The notes beneath the pieces are model-generated. The model was not told the origin of the DNA. It saw only the letters and a list, made by a program, of their open reading frames with translations, and made no database searches. A program made the position numbers and the translations under genes. From Podospora pseudocomata (taxonomy: Eukaryota; Ascomycota; Sordariomycetes; Sordariales; Podosporaceae), in NCBI RefSeq assembly GCF_035222375.1, contig NC_085891.1:124001-188000 (forward strand): a stretch of 64,000 bases of DNA, read 5' to 3'. Each line of letters begins with the position of its first letter. The first letter of the stretch is position 1. Positions 46,608 through 58,114 of the stretch are shown in pieces.

Positions 46608-47562
46608 TATGGCTTAGCTGGAAGGTATCTGTCTTGACTGGCTTTTCTCTGCTTTGATGGAAGAGTCTGAGAGTAACCAATTTTTAGCTATAGCAGATAC
46701 CTTGTCTCGTCGAGGTTGAACCCCGCTTCTCGATGGAGTTGTAACACACAATGAACAGCTGAATGAGTGAGACAGGTACACACAGGTCACGGTAGTAACG
46801 TGATTGGGCTGATCGACAATATATTTCCCCGCTTGGGAGTTTTGCATCCCCCTCAGGTGTTGAAACCTGAAATGTGCAAGATACCTACCGTGAGTCGAGG
46901 CAGTTGCTCACTACTCTCTCCATCCGTATCTCAATCTCTTTTTAAAACAATTTGCCTGATCTTTGGAAAATTTGGGCGTTTGACACCTAGTCAGCTTTAC
47001 TGAGAGTTGAGAGCATATACCTAGGTACCAATTTGCTGCGTTGGTGGTTTCCTGCGAATTCAACCCACCATTTACACTTCTTGATTGTAATCGAGAAAAG
47101 GAATCACTTGTGGCTCCAGATCCTTCCGTGTAATATAAGGCTAAGAGGAGTACAAGCGAAGAAATTAAAGCACATAAATACTTACACCATTAGGGTTGGT
47201 GCAGCAGCCATCACGAATCCCTTGGCTTTGACAGCACATTCGAGATGATACAATTGGCTGTCAGCTGGTAAGGCTGCGCAAGATCCAGCTGTTAATTTTA
47301 TTTGCCGTATGCATCGCCTTATTTTGTGCATCTCATTTGTTTACCGACTCCCTTATAAGGCCACCAAGATGGAGCTGTGTCTGGCCTCACCCTTGGCAGC
47401 CATGTCGCTTCTCATGATTACCACGTCCGCCCCTGAGTGTCTCAAACTGCCCTTTATTGACAGATAACAGCGACCTCTTGCCGTACCCCGAATTCCAGCT
47501 ATCATCTCTCCTCTCTTCAACACTTCACACCGGGCATTGTTTCCAGTCCCTGGTGTTTTACA
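46608..47562. other. Divergent intergenic region
   Basis: About 950 bases shared upstream region of the SnoaL-like (minus) and kelch (plus) genes, AT-rich in the middle. An upstream short frame beginning at 47369 looks signal-like but ends after 33 codons and does not splice in phase to the kelch exon in any way I could find. Confidence 0.5.
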
Positions 47563-49541
47563 ATGTTGGTTCTTACCAAGAGGGTATCGCCATATCGTGC
47601 GGCTACTTTCTTTCTCATACTTTGCAGGTATGGGGTTGAAACAAAGATATCAAATACTCCCTCCACAGAGAACTTTATTAGAAGATCTGGGGTAACAGGT
47701 AGGTTCGCTTCATGTTAGCCACACCTTCTGTTTGCGTCCTTGCATTTGTATTCTGACTTTGAGCCCTGTTTAGCTGTTCTTCTAGGGGATTACGTTTACA
47801 TCGATGGAGGCAAAATATCCCAGCTGGACGACGGTGTAATACCTAAGGAAGGAAGGCACCTAGTCAACACGACGATATCCATCGACATGTCTAAAGCGTG
47901 GAAGAGCGAGTCCGTGGCCTTGCGAGAGATTTCCAGGTTCAACGAAGGTGTACAATGTAGGACAAGGGGCGCCATTTGGGCGAACGCTGAGAAAGGCGAG
48001 TTTTGGATTTGGGGTGGCTACCTGCCAAAAATTGCTGATGGCATGAATGACACGTTTATCTGGAAATTTACCGCCGACGGTTGGGGCGGTGGCTCTTGGG
48101 CTAAAGAAACCCCTTTAAACTTCGAGAAGCTTCCCAGTTTGCAGCAAACGAAAGATAGTGCGGTTATGGTAGCTCACGACAAGGGCTATGTTCTGGGGGG
48201 TGTAGGAAGCTGGCTACCGTCGGACGAAGATGCGGGCCCCGGAATGGTAACCTACGATTTTAGATCCAAGGTGGTGGACAACGGGACAGGCCCTGCCATT
48301 GGCATCTTGGGTAAACCAGCCACATTGACAGGAGCAAACCTCCTGTTTATGCCAGGATATAACATGCCAAACGGGCTTGGTTTGGTCCTTGGGGGGCATG
48401 CTCTTGCTACTTTCAATGGAACAGCAAAGGTTGAGGAGTCGCATCCACTGGACTTGCACAATCTGACATTCTTTGATCCGGTAACCAACGAACAGTACTG
48501 GCAGCTGACAACAGGAGACATACCTCCCTCTCCCCGCTCACGCGCTTGTGTCGCTGGACCCTTCCGCACACCTGGAGGAAATTACGATTTGTAGGTAGAC
48601 CTTTCAGTCTTGTCTCATCTCATATTTTGTTCACTCTAATGCAATTGCTAACACGTATATTTGACAAGATTTCTTTTCGGTGGAGAAAGCAAACTGACAG
48701 ACATTCGGTATGATGATGCCTACGTTTTGAGCCTTCCTGGCTTCGTTTGGACCAAAGTGCCATCCCCAGCGCCGGGGGGGTCGCGTGCTTACCACTCTTG
48801 CTTGGCTGTTGGAAGAAACCAAGTGCTGAGTGTCGGTGGGACGCGTGGTGGAGGCTTTGATAATGACTGGAGGTCTCCCGACCCTGTGCCCCAAGGCTTG
48901 CTTTTGTTCAACATGACCTCTCTGAGATGGCAACTTGAGTACTTCGTCGAAGGCGACCTTGTTTCGGGATATGAGCGAGCAAGCACTATCAGGAATTGGT
49001 ACCAAAACGGGTTCGTCTAAGACCTACACCCCTTACCTTTTTTTAGCGAGTTTTGAACTAACCGCAGTCAACAAGCTCACTGGATCGTGTCCAATGGTCT
49101 TCAGAGAAGGTGCAAAGAATGTTTGGGGGCTCAGGGGTGGTGAAAAGCACTGTGCCAGATGTATCAGATTCGGATACATCGCCTTCCAACACTACCATCA
49201 ATGTCGCAACAGCCACTGTAACATCTGAACCTAATCCGTCAACGATACCATTAGCAACAGTAGTGGGTGGCATATGCGGAGCCTTTGCTCTAGCTTTTGT
49301 TGTTTCTGTCTTGGGCTGGTTCATTTACCGTTCGAGACAGAAACGAGCACCGGTGAAAGAGACAGATAAATGGCCAAGGAGTCAGGATAAGTGCATTGAG
49401 ACAGGGCCGGATGGATATTATGTCTACGGGATTCCAGGCGAGTTACAGGGTACCACTGTACGGGACAGTTCAACGAACTGGCCAGCGCAAGAGCTTGACT
49501 CGGGCCATCAGTACCCCGAGCTGTCTGATGGCCGGTCATAG
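47563..49541 (+). CDS. Kelch-repeat single-pass membrane protein
   Basis: Exons 47563-47698, 47774-48590, 48669-49014 and 49068-49541 (introns 75, 78 and 53 bp) give 590 residues. The start at 47563 gives a signal peptide (about 10-22, YRAATFFLILC). Kelch or galactose-oxidase-like blades follow: LGDYVYIDGGKIS, FWIWGGYLPK, GYVLGGVGSWLP, GLGLVLGGHAL, FLFGGESKLTD, DDAYVLSLPGFVWTKV and a Cys-free HSCLAVGRNQVLSVGG. After a Ser/Thr-rich linker comes one transmembrane helix (VVGGICGAFALAFVVSVLGWFIY) and a short polar tail. Members of this fungal group are thought to be cell-surface proteins. Nothing indicates an oxidase active site, so binding or adhesion is more likely. Convergent with the glycoprotein gene. 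Confidence 0.87.
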
Positions 49542-49737
49542 GCTGTGGATATATGAAATGCAAAGAATATCAACTTCTTGGAGAGTGGAACACTGGAATC
49601 TCAAACTTGTGTTTGATATCGGCGTCAACCACGCTTATTATCAGGTATTTGGCCACGAGATGGCATAAGAGACCATGTAGAGGCGCATACTATCGTCGTA
49701 TTGTAAGATCAAGTATATCGGGTTGAGCGAGTCTTGT

Positions 49738-51494
49738 TTAACTCATGCTTGTAAAAGCCCAAGGATTAACTACCCTCTTTTCAAATCTCATCTCCCCGAA
49801 CTCATCATTATCATTGACTTCACCGTCAACATCTCCTCCCTCAAGAACGCGCACCCCAACACTCCCACACTCAGCGACAGTTCCATTTCCACTCCCCAAC
49901 CCCAGCTGCATCCCGCAACCAGCCCACTCCCTCACCTCACCCACATCAGTCCCGTTCCTCATCGCCCCACAGTTCAGCCCCCCATCTTGTGTACACCCCA
50001 AGGCAACATAATCATCGCCCCAAACATCCAACATCTCTTTGCTCACCATCCATATCTCGCCTCTTTGCCCTTCTTTTACCCCAATAGCCGCCACATAAGG
50101 TCTTTGCTCCTCCGTCTCATCCACCAGCCCGACAACGCAAAGGTAACCACCCGCTTCAATGCTAAACCGGCTCGCTTGAGAGCTGCGTGAACCAAACAAA
50201 AGAGCGCGGGCGGACAGGTGGACGAACCAGTTGTCGAATGGGGTTGAAGGGTAGGATATCTGCAAGGAGAAAGGCGCCGAGGATTTACCGCACGAGGTCG
50301 GAAAGATTGCAGTCGGGGTCGGAATCGATGACGTTGTGGTTGTGTTGGCCCAGCGAACGGTGGTGTTGGCAAATGTAAAGGCCGTGTTGGCTGTGAAGAG
50401 TCGAGGCCCAGTGGTCAGTGCTGCTGTGGGGGTGGCTCTGGTGGTGTTGAGCCACAAGGGACGAGAAGAGGTGGTGTTTGACAGGTGGGAGAGGCCTGTT
50501 CCAGTGGCAGTCCCTGTGAGAAGAGCTACCTTGTGGGCTTGGAGGGAGGTGGTGTTGGTGCGGGAAAAGAAGCCGGTGGCCGTGATGTTGAGTCGCCAGA
50601 ATGGGAGGTGAAAGCCCTGCGAGGGCTTCGCGGATGCAGTGGTGGTGTTGAGGTAGCGGCCCGTCTGGCTGATGTGTGAAAGAGAACCACCTGCTGAGAT
50701 GCTGCCTTTTTCTGCGGTGGTTACTGTGATCAGAGTCGTGGTGTTCATCACATATACCACTGGACTCTTGCTTAGACTTGTTGATGAGACGGTGGTGTTC
50801 AAAAAGCGGCCTGTCGGTGAAGCTCTCTCCGTGTTTGGACTTGCTCCGGTTAATCGAGTCTGTGGTCGGGCTGTTTCTTGGGATGAGCTTGTTGCTAGTG
50901 ATGATGACAACTTGAGTGCTGCGAGAGTCTTTGAAGTAACTGGCAGTCGGCTACTATTGTTCAAAGAGCTGCCCAATTTTTTCGAGTTTACCGTTCGAGT
51001 TATCATCAAGGTGGCAGTCGACGATCGGATGGTTGAAGTGGTTGTCACACGCGTGATGCTCACACAGGAACATGACGAGGCAAAGTCTGCGATCGACGAA
51101 CAGAGGATTGTCGGAGCTACACCCGAGGTCAGGTTCGAGAGAAACCCATCCTTCGTGTATTTGCCTTTCCACAGTTTTCCATATCTGTTATCCGTCGCCA
51201 GTGTGCCATTCTTGGGTGAACTGGTTGTGTTGAAGGACTTGATAGTTGTCGCGGTGTCAGACTGAGAACTGGTGAGAGTGACTGTCACAGTTCTTCAGCG
51301 AGGCTTGTATCAGTAAATTTTCTTCTTGCTTGGAAAATAGCAGGTCATTCATACCGTCCTGCGACTTTGGTGGTGATTTGGGAGGTCAAAATGCATTCAG
51401 GTATAAAGCTCGACCGAGTCGAGTTGTTTCCCACTGCGAAGACGATGGCATTCGAGAAAGACCCAGCCCAAAAGACTAAGGAGAAGAGTTTCAT
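49738..51494 (-). CDS. Secreted Asn-Thr-Thr-rich glycoprotein (adhesin-like)
   Basis: Exons 51494-51355 and 51292-49738 (62-bp intron) give 564 residues. A signal peptide opens the protein (MKLFSLVFWAGSFSNAIVFA). About two thirds is Ser/Thr-rich and carries many Asn-x-Thr sequons, several inside near-repeats of G-R-(F/Y)-L-N-T-T, RWANTT, WLNTT and SNTTS, so it should be heavily N- and O-glycosylated. The last 200 residues are different: a compact Gly-rich domain (SYPSTPFDNWFVHLSARALLFG, GGYLCVVGLVDE, WMVSKEMLDVWGDDYVALGC) with four or five Cys. No GPI-anchor signal or membrane helix is seen. Acceptor GAAG at 51293 is the only one keeping the frame. Function unknown; cell-wall or adhesive role is inference. 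Confidence 0.75.
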
Positions 51495-52010
51495 GTTTGC
51501 GTTCTCTCAGCACTTAGTCTTGCATTATCGTGATGATCTCCGTCGACGGCGCCGTGAAGAACTGAAGATCAATCCCCCACCAGACGCGACGTGCGCGTGC
51601 AGAAACACTTTAAATGACAGACATGGAGCAACGCCTTGTTTTTAAGAATTCCATGTTTCTGCTTCCAAGAAACCGGTTCTATGACGGAAGTCGACTGTTT
51701 TTTGGTTTCCTTCAGATTGCGTCCCCTTGCTCTTAGTTGCGGTCTTATACCCGGCGTCCAATGACGCCCCTGGGTGCCCCTGGCGGATGTTGATCATTGC
51801 CCGTCTTGGCCACACTCTGATCAAATACACCATATTACCATCGAGGGCTCAATCGTAATTTGTCTCTCTATGGTTATTATGCGTCAGGCCAACCCGGCAC
51901 AGATTAAATAACCCAAGAAAGCTGAAATACTAAAGATTGACCAAGAAATGATAAATAATTGCTAGTGATATAGAGTGAAAGCCCAGCGGCTCTGCCAGCT
52001 GATTGCTACG
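51495..52010. other. Intergenic region
   Basis: Upstream of the glycoprotein gene and of a tRNA-Asp gene. AT-rich near 51880-51970; no feature recognised before the hairpin at 52011. Confidence 0.55.
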
Positions 52011-52028
52011 ACAGGGGATAACCCCTGT
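52011..52028 (+). other. Hairpin in the 5' leader of tRNA-Asp, copy 1
   Basis: Perfect 7-bp inverted repeat ACAGGGG / CCCCTGT with a 4-base loop, ending three bases before the tRNA. The same hairpin at the same distance precedes the other tRNA-Asp copy in this window. Confidence 0.8.
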
Positions 52029-52031
52029 AAA

Positions 52032-52116
52032 TCTTCCGTAGTATAGTGGTCAGTATGTGAGCTTGTCATTAACACCGACTTCGCTCGAGACCCGGGTTCA
52101 ATTCCCGGCGGGAGAG
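52032..52116 (+). tRNA. tRNA-Asp(GUC): tRNA-Asp(GUC) with 13-nt intron, copy 1
   Basis: Acceptor TCTTCCG/CGGGAGA (one T-G wobble), D-arm GTATAGTGGTCAGTATG, anticodon stem TGAGC/GCTCG, loop TT-GTC-A-C, T-arm CCGGG-TTCAATT-CCCGG, discriminator G. The anticodon GTC is at 52065-52067 and a 13-nt intron occupies 52069-52081, directly after position 37. A T6 run at 52125-52130 follows as terminator. The sequence is identical, intron included, to the minus-strand copy at 58738-58822. Confidence 0.95.
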
Positions 52117-52124
52117 ATCATAAC

Positions 52125-52130
52125 TTTTTT
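52125..52130 (+). terminator. Pol III T-run after tRNA-Asp copy 1
   Basis: Six T residues starting nine bases after the tRNA discriminator base, the usual RNA polymerase III stop. Confidence 0.75.
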
Positions 52131-52804
52131 GCATTTTTACCAACGAAACCGTCTCTGTTTCGGTCACAATGCTAACCCTAGTGGAATACTTCTTTTGTTC
52201 TAGGCCCGACGCGGGTCCCGCTTTGCCATGTATGTGCCGGCAGCGGGTTTTAGCGGGAATTTGGCGGGGAAGCCGTTGTCACAAGCTTCTGTTGTTCTCG
52301 AAGCATGGAACGGCCAGTAACCATCAAAGCAGCGCTTCACTCGTCCCATTTTCCCAATCGGAAGACGGCGAATGGCGCGAGGTGACTCAGCCATTCAGGC
52401 AGATGTGCTCCATGGCTTCCGGGGGATGCAACGGCCTGATCTCCTGGATAAGTCAACGCGACCGCGCTTCACCGTCCTCCTTCCTGTTGCGGGCTGAGGG
52501 GCCTTATCGTCGGTGAAGCTCTCTCCATCGCCAAGTACCGTAGTGCCGATTTTTTGTGGCAGTCGCCTTCTCATTGCCAGACCAGCAACACAGGCAAACC
52601 TTGCCACTGTTGATCAAATAATAAAACCGAGACTTTTTTTCCCCCCATTTCCTTCTTTTATTATTATTCTCACTCATTCACTTTTACTCACCATCCGCCT
52701 TCACACACACCTCACTCCCATCCGTCCATCGGTAGCTGCTTCGTATCGCACACCCCGCAGTACCATTCGTCATTAGAAAAACTGACCTCGCCACCGTTAC
52801 AAAC
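52131..52804. other. Intergenic region, promoter of the oxygenase gene
   Basis: Ends in a pyrimidine-rich run (about 52625-52720) directly before the oxygenase start at 52805, a common layout for strongly expressed fungal genes. No other gene recognised. Confidence 0.6.
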
Positions 52805-54022
52805 ATGGCCGAATCTCAGGAGCTGTCCATGGACCTCCCCGTTATTGACCTCGACGTCTTCCTTTACAAACCCCGTGACTCTGTTGAAGTGCAGGCAGAA
52901 TGCGTCAAAGCTGCCAACGCTCTCATCACCTACGGCGCACTGGTGCTCCACGATTCGCGCGTGTCTGAGGATGACAACACCACTTTCCTTGACCTCCTGG
53001 AAGATTACTTCGCCCAACCAGAAGAAGATCTCAAGAAGGATGAGCGCCCCGAGCTCAGCTACCAGATTGGTGTCACGCTCGAGAACACCGAAAAGCCCAA
53101 GTGTGCCGTCGATGAGCCATGCCTGAACGTGATCGAGAGACTCGCCCCTTCAGAGCGCCCCTTGGATATCAAGGGCCACGAACCCGACCCGAAGTGCAGA
53201 TTCTTCTGGAGAATGGTCGAGGCCCCTCCATATGAGACTCAGTTCCCAGGCTTGAACGCCGACAACATCACTCCTGATGCGCCCCATATCAAGGAGAGAT
53301 GGGGACCAGTCATGAACCAGTGGGGAGCATCCATGAAGAATGCGTAAGTCCTTGCAATTTCTTGTGATTTTAGATGTCCAAAGTATGTTGCTAACATTGG
53401 CTATTGCTGCAGCGTGGAAGGCCTCACCCAGATGGCCGCCGTTGGCCTTGGCCTCCCAGCCGACACCTTCAAGGATGCTGGCCGCTACGGCCCTCATCTC
53501 CTGGCCCCTACTGCCTCTGATCTCCAAAAGTATGGCAAGGTCAACACGATCCTCGCCGGCTTCCACACCGATCTCAACTTTCTCACCATCCACGGTCGCT
53601 CCCGCTATCCCGGCCTCCACATCTGGGCTCGCAACACAGGAAAAAAGATCCCAGTCAAGATCCCGCAGGGCAACTACTTGCTGGTCCAAGCCGGTAAGCA
53701 GCTCGAGCACATCACCGGTGGCCTTATCAAGGCTGGCTTCCACGAGGTCGTGGTCAACGAGAGCACCGTGAAGGTAATCAACGATCGCAAGGAGAAATTC
53801 CCCAACAGGCCACTCGTGAGAATCAGCAGCACCTTCTTCTGGCACTTGTCCAGCGATTACGACTTGGTGCCCATCCCCGAGCTGAAGGAAAAGGCCAAGG
53901 AGGTCCGAGCTGCCCAGTTCAACTTGGGCAAGGATGAGGGCGAGGAGGTCGAGTACCCTGCTCTCAAGGTCGGAGAGCAGGTGTCCAATGAGCTGAGGCA
54001 CATTGCACTCATGGTGAAATAA
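52805..54022 (+). CDS. 2-oxoglutarate/Fe(II) oxygenase, isopenicillin-N-synthase-like
   Basis: Soluble non-haem iron oxygenase. Exons 52805-53343 and 53413-54022 (69-bp intron, donor GTAAGT) give 382 residues. The N-terminal DIOX_N-like part starts DLPVIDLDVFLY and has YGALVLHDS. The iron site is H231 and D233 in AGFHTDLNFLTIHG with distal H279 in AGKQLEHITGG, the third ligand position; a substrate-binding Arg may be in PLVRISSTFF. The HxD...H spacing fits the family. The reaction cannot be predicted: relatives hydroxylate or desaturate many metabolites, and no cluster partner is nearby. A strong-looking pyrimidine-rich promoter precedes it. No signal peptide, so cytosolic. Confidence 0.9.
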
Positions 54023-54703
54023 CTCACAGGATTTTTCCTGTGGCATTTCTTTTTTGCTTTTTTCGGTGTGATTCAAGCCACGGCATATGACAGGTGTCAA
54101 ATGGGTTGCACAGCATTAGCGCTGCGGGATTGGGTCATTTTTATGAGGTCATGTGTAATGTCTCAGCATGGTGTCTTAGACCTTTGGTACCTAGTAAGCA
54201 AGCGAGTCTTCAACGACTATTGTATCATATCACAAATGCATTTATATTTTTGCATAATCCGGGGTACATCTGGCAAGGAGAAAATTACCGTCTGCACAGT
54301 GAGCTCTGGGTCCAGTGACAGTGACAGACCATCAAGGTCCTCCGCCCGCTCGCTCACCGCCTGCCTGATCACGAGTTCTGCCGCCTTCAGATCTTTGTTC
54401 CAGCTTTGGCTGCTCAACCCCGAGTCTACAGTAGAAGGCAGGCATCCAGTTGAACACTAGTTATCTAATGAACTCTTTCTATAGTGCCCTTACCCACCCG
54501 CCACATCTCAACTCATGGGAGCCATGATGAGCGATGGCCAACCGTAATCAACAATTGTCACCACGAACAACGACATTCCACTTGTCTGCTTAGAACGCTT
54601 GTCCCTTGATACGAAGGTCGTTATCCGTGACACATCCATGCTGGCGCAGATAGTATGCGCCATTGCCAATCTAATTCCACTGGACCTCCTGCTCGTGATC
54701 ATC
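54023..54703. other. Intergenic region between convergent genes
   Basis: About 680 bases with 3' untranslated ends of the oxygenase and the small secreted-protein gene. No RNA, repeat or coding signal recognised. Confidence 0.55.
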
Positions 54704-55244
54704 CTATCTGTTTGTCAATACCCTGGGCGTCTGGGAGTTATGGTGAAACATAAGATGCGGACAGCTTCCATCATTGCACCAGTAGATGGCTGCCCACCAC
54801 GAGCAGCTGACGCGTCCACAGTTGCCAGGACCCGATCCGTAAGGGGACATCGCACGTGAAGGACTCGGGTCCCCGGCGCCGGCGGCTGCTGAAATGTGGG
54901 CTGATGTAGTCGGGATTAGGACTCGAAAGGTTGCGTTCCGCCCAGAATATCTCGCCTCCATTTGCGCAATCGCTTCCTCGATGGTGCGGGTGACAGTCGC
55001 GGTAGCGCTAGTAGGATCGTCAACTTTGACAGGAAGGTCCCAAGAGATGGGAACCATTCCGTAGCCCCAAATACTGTTTGGCTGCTCGTTATTGGAGGCT
55101 GGAGCGCTGTAGACACCCTTTTTCATGTTAGCAAGTGTGTTCTAACATAAGCTATCTACCTACGGTAGCCAAGGTGCTTAGAATATCATTCTTACCTCGA
55201 AAAAGGCCATCATGGCAACGAAGGAGGTGAAACAGAACCACATG
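54704..55244 (-). CDS. Small Cys-rich secreted protein (CGRVSCSW motif)
   Basis: Exons 55244-55197 and 55117-54704 (79-bp intron) give 153 residues. Exon 1 encodes a short signal peptide (MWFCFTSFVAMMAFFE). The mature protein has a Pro/Ser-rich middle, and near the end the block CGRVSCSWWAAIYWCND followed by one more Cys. A similar Cys-Gly-Arg-Val-Ser-Cys motif recurs in small secreted fungal proteins of unknown function. Splicing at AAAAAG fits phase 0; the intron has a usable GTAAGA donor. Effector or defence roles are possible but not shown. Confidence 0.7.
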
Positions 55245-55790
55245 ATGTTTGGTTTGCAGGTATGAAACTCAGGTTCTCGTAAATTGGTGATGTCTACTGT
55301 GAAATAAGAGTCTGCCAAAGGGAGAGAGGGCAAATATACGCTGACCAAGAGAGACGTGGGCCGGCCGTAAGAGTTCCGGGAGCCAGCGTGACCAAAATGA
55401 CGGTTGCTCTTGTATTCACTTCAAGCGCTTAGAAAGGCAGAGTCTTGGATACCTTATGCTATCTAATGTTCTCAATAGATTGTCTGCTCTAACACATACC
55501 TATTAGATTAAAGTGTTTCAGATGGCGGGACCGAAAAGTGATGCCCCTACCGCATGCAATCTGCACCCCAAAACAAGCCTGTAGAACTATAGTGGCTTGC
55601 CAGTTCATGAGGTCTCAACCCCTGAACCCTTGAACCGGATGGTACGGACCGACGTATCTAGGTAAGCACACTCAATAGTTGACTTTTCAAACGAAATCAA
55701 TTTTCAAGACCGAACTACTTATCAACTACCCAACTACAACGTGCCATCACAAGACGACATTACATTCCGGAAATCTCTCACTCGGCACAT
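55245..55790. other. Intergenic region
   Basis: Upstream of the small secreted-protein gene and downstream of the AAA ATPase. No coding, RNA or repeat signal recognised. Confidence 0.55.
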
Positions 55791-58114
55791 TCATCTGCCC
55801 ACCATGTTCGCATCCCCCTTCTGACCCAGCAGCTGAAGTGCGGCAGTCCGCTTCTGAGCAAGCATTAGCAACCTGTCCGCCTTCACAACTCCATTGTTAT
55901 CCCTTCCGCTCAGCATCAACGCAGTCTTGCACAAGTTCTTGATCTCTCTGCCGTTCATTTTCAGCTCGCACAGACGGTCCAGGTCGCTTTCGCCAACCAC
56001 AAACTTCTCAGCTCCAAAGTGTTTGAAGAAGTTGAGCCAAACCTGCCGGCGCTGCGTGGAGTCGAGGTCGTAATAAGGCAAGAACAAGTCGACGCGGGAC
56101 TGGAAGGCGTGGTCGATGGCAGAGAAGCGGTTGGTGGTCAAGAACAGGATGCCTTGATAGTACTCGAGCTTGGTGAGGAAGACTGTGGTTTACACCGTTA
56201 GCAAGCCGCCACTTGGAACCACGATGAAGAGGCTGATGTAGAACACTTACTGGACACCAACTCATTACGAATCAAGCCTTCATCGCTTCGAGCACCTAGG
56301 AAGACGTCTGCCTCATCAAGAAGAAGCATGGCATTCCAAAGTCGGCACAGATTGAGAGCGTGATCAAGAGCTGCTTCGACCTCGGAAGGAGTGGTGCTCA
56401 AGACACCGGCCGAAACCAGATACAATGGGACCCGGGCTCGCTCAGCAACAGCTTCGGCAGTAAATGTCTTGCCCACACCGGGGGGGCCGAACATGAGAAT
56501 GGTAATCCCACGCCCTATGATGGCACGGTTAGTCTATGTTGTTGATCAAAGGGTTCCCTCAAAAAGCAGATGCGTACCTTTGTCAGCCACAAAGTCGTCG
56601 CACTCCTGGGTGCTCGCCTTCTTGCTCGCCACGAACTCCCAGGCAAGCTGCTTCTCACCTCCCTTGGACACCAAGTTGTCAAAGGCACTGTCGTTCCAAT
56701 CAATATCCCGCAAGTTTTCAATGCAGTAACGCCCCCAGTCCTTTGCTTTGATGTCGAACCCGATAAGCCAGGGGGTGGTCAGTAGAAGATGCTCGTCGGA
56801 CAACTCCGGAAGGCTGGAGTCGTCGACCCGGTCCGAAGTCTGAAGGTTGACCATGGTAGCGGCCATCTCGTCCTTGGATCCTGATGATTCCTCCTCTACA
56901 GATGATTCTTTCGCCACTTCCTCTTCGTTCTCCAACGAAGCGAGCTCAGGGACAGGTTTGTTCTCGCTATGGTAGTAGGCATAAGGGTCAATGACAACTC
57001 TCCCAGACATCTGGTTGTGTCACAGTCAGTACAAGATCGTCCAATCAGTTAGAAACTTGTCCCACAGGTCAGGAACACATACACTAAGCTGAACATCCTC
57101 CTCCTCCCCAACCTTGAAGGCGATCTTGTTCCCCTTGTACTGCTGATATCGGTAACCTCTCAGCCCCTCCCATCTCTTTCCTCTGGCCAGCATTCTGGCC
57201 TTGATCCCCTCTGGATCGGCCGCCATCGAGAGTGGGTACACGCTCAAGTTCCTGACCTTCTGTCTTCCCTTGAAGTGCTTGATGGTGACCCACGTCTCCT
57301 TCATCCCGGTCATCTGGCCATTCCAGTCAACGTACTCGCACATGACCCACATGTTGCTGCTGTCGGAGCTCAAGCTGTGCTTCCGGGAAACACGACACAG
57401 CGTCTCGACGCCGAAGAATTTGGTGACGACCAGCTCACCGGGTGGGAAGATTTGCCACAGGTTCTCATGTCTGACGCGCCCAGTCCCGAGCGTCTCGTCA
57501 AAAGAGGTAATGGAGGACTCCAATAGTGGGTTTAGAAAGTCGATGAGGTTGTTGGAGGCTTTCTTCCTCGCGGTGACCTCATCCGCATCATCGCCGTCGC
57601 TCAGGAGTGCCTGGATGGACTCGTGAATTTCATTGAGAATCTTCCAGCGGTGAACCAGCGGCTGGAAGGAGGCGTTAAAAGTCCAGTTCTCGGCGGTGAG
57701 TGTGTCTGGGTCTTGATAATAGTTCTCGAGTGCTTTTGCGAGTACGTCACGCATGCTGGGGCAGTTGACGGTGATGCTGTTGGTGACGTGCTGATCAGAA
57801 TCGGGATGGCGCTGGATGATAGGGATTTCGGAGACTTCCGCTTCGAGAGAGGACCGTTCCTCGTCGACGTTGACATGTTTAGACAAGCGGCTGGGGCAAC
57901 TACCGCAACAGCAATCGGTTTCGTAGAGCTTCTGCACCACCACTGAGTTATCCGGCCCGGAAGGAGTCTCAGGAACAAGACCTTCGTCAGTACTAGAAGA
58001 CAGAGAAGAGGGTTGGCTGAATTCGTTCTCAAACACCTGAACACCAGATTCATCGACTATCTCGTCGGGTTCGGAACCACAAGGGGTTGCTGATCGAGTG
58101 CTCGTGGCCGACAT
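55791..58114 (-). CDS. AAA-family ATPase with DUF7025-like region
   Basis: Exons 58114-57083, 57010-56578, 56514-56251 and 56182-55791 (introns 72, 63 and 68 bp) give 706 residues. The N-terminal part is acidic and disordered with a Cys-rich spot (CCCGSCPS). A conserved block follows (about 250-335: WQIFPPGELVVTKFFG, MWVMCEYVDWNG, TWVTIKHFKGRQKV, LSVYPLSM), typical of the DUF7025 region that precedes the ATPase in this fungal family. The AAA module has Walker A GPPGVGKT at 498-505, Walker B MLLLDEADVFLG, sensor-1 LFLTTNR and the arginine region HAFQSRVDLFLPY. These proteins occur in many copies in filamentous fungi and their clients are unknown. The ATG at 58114 was chosen over 58159 because the extra 15 residues show nothing. 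Looks functional. Confidence 0.92.

Noticed and set aside
47369-47467. 33-codon signal-like frame as the true start of the kelch gene
   Set aside because: No phased splice to the kelch exons; the ATG at 47563 gives its own signal peptide and splices cleanly.
50672-51265. 197-codon plus-strand frame
   Set aside because: Antisense of the Thr-rich glycoprotein; open because of its biased codons.
53150-54100. 316-codon minus-strand frame
   Set aside because: Antisense of the oxygenase gene; the plus strand carries the HxD...H iron site and a phased intron.
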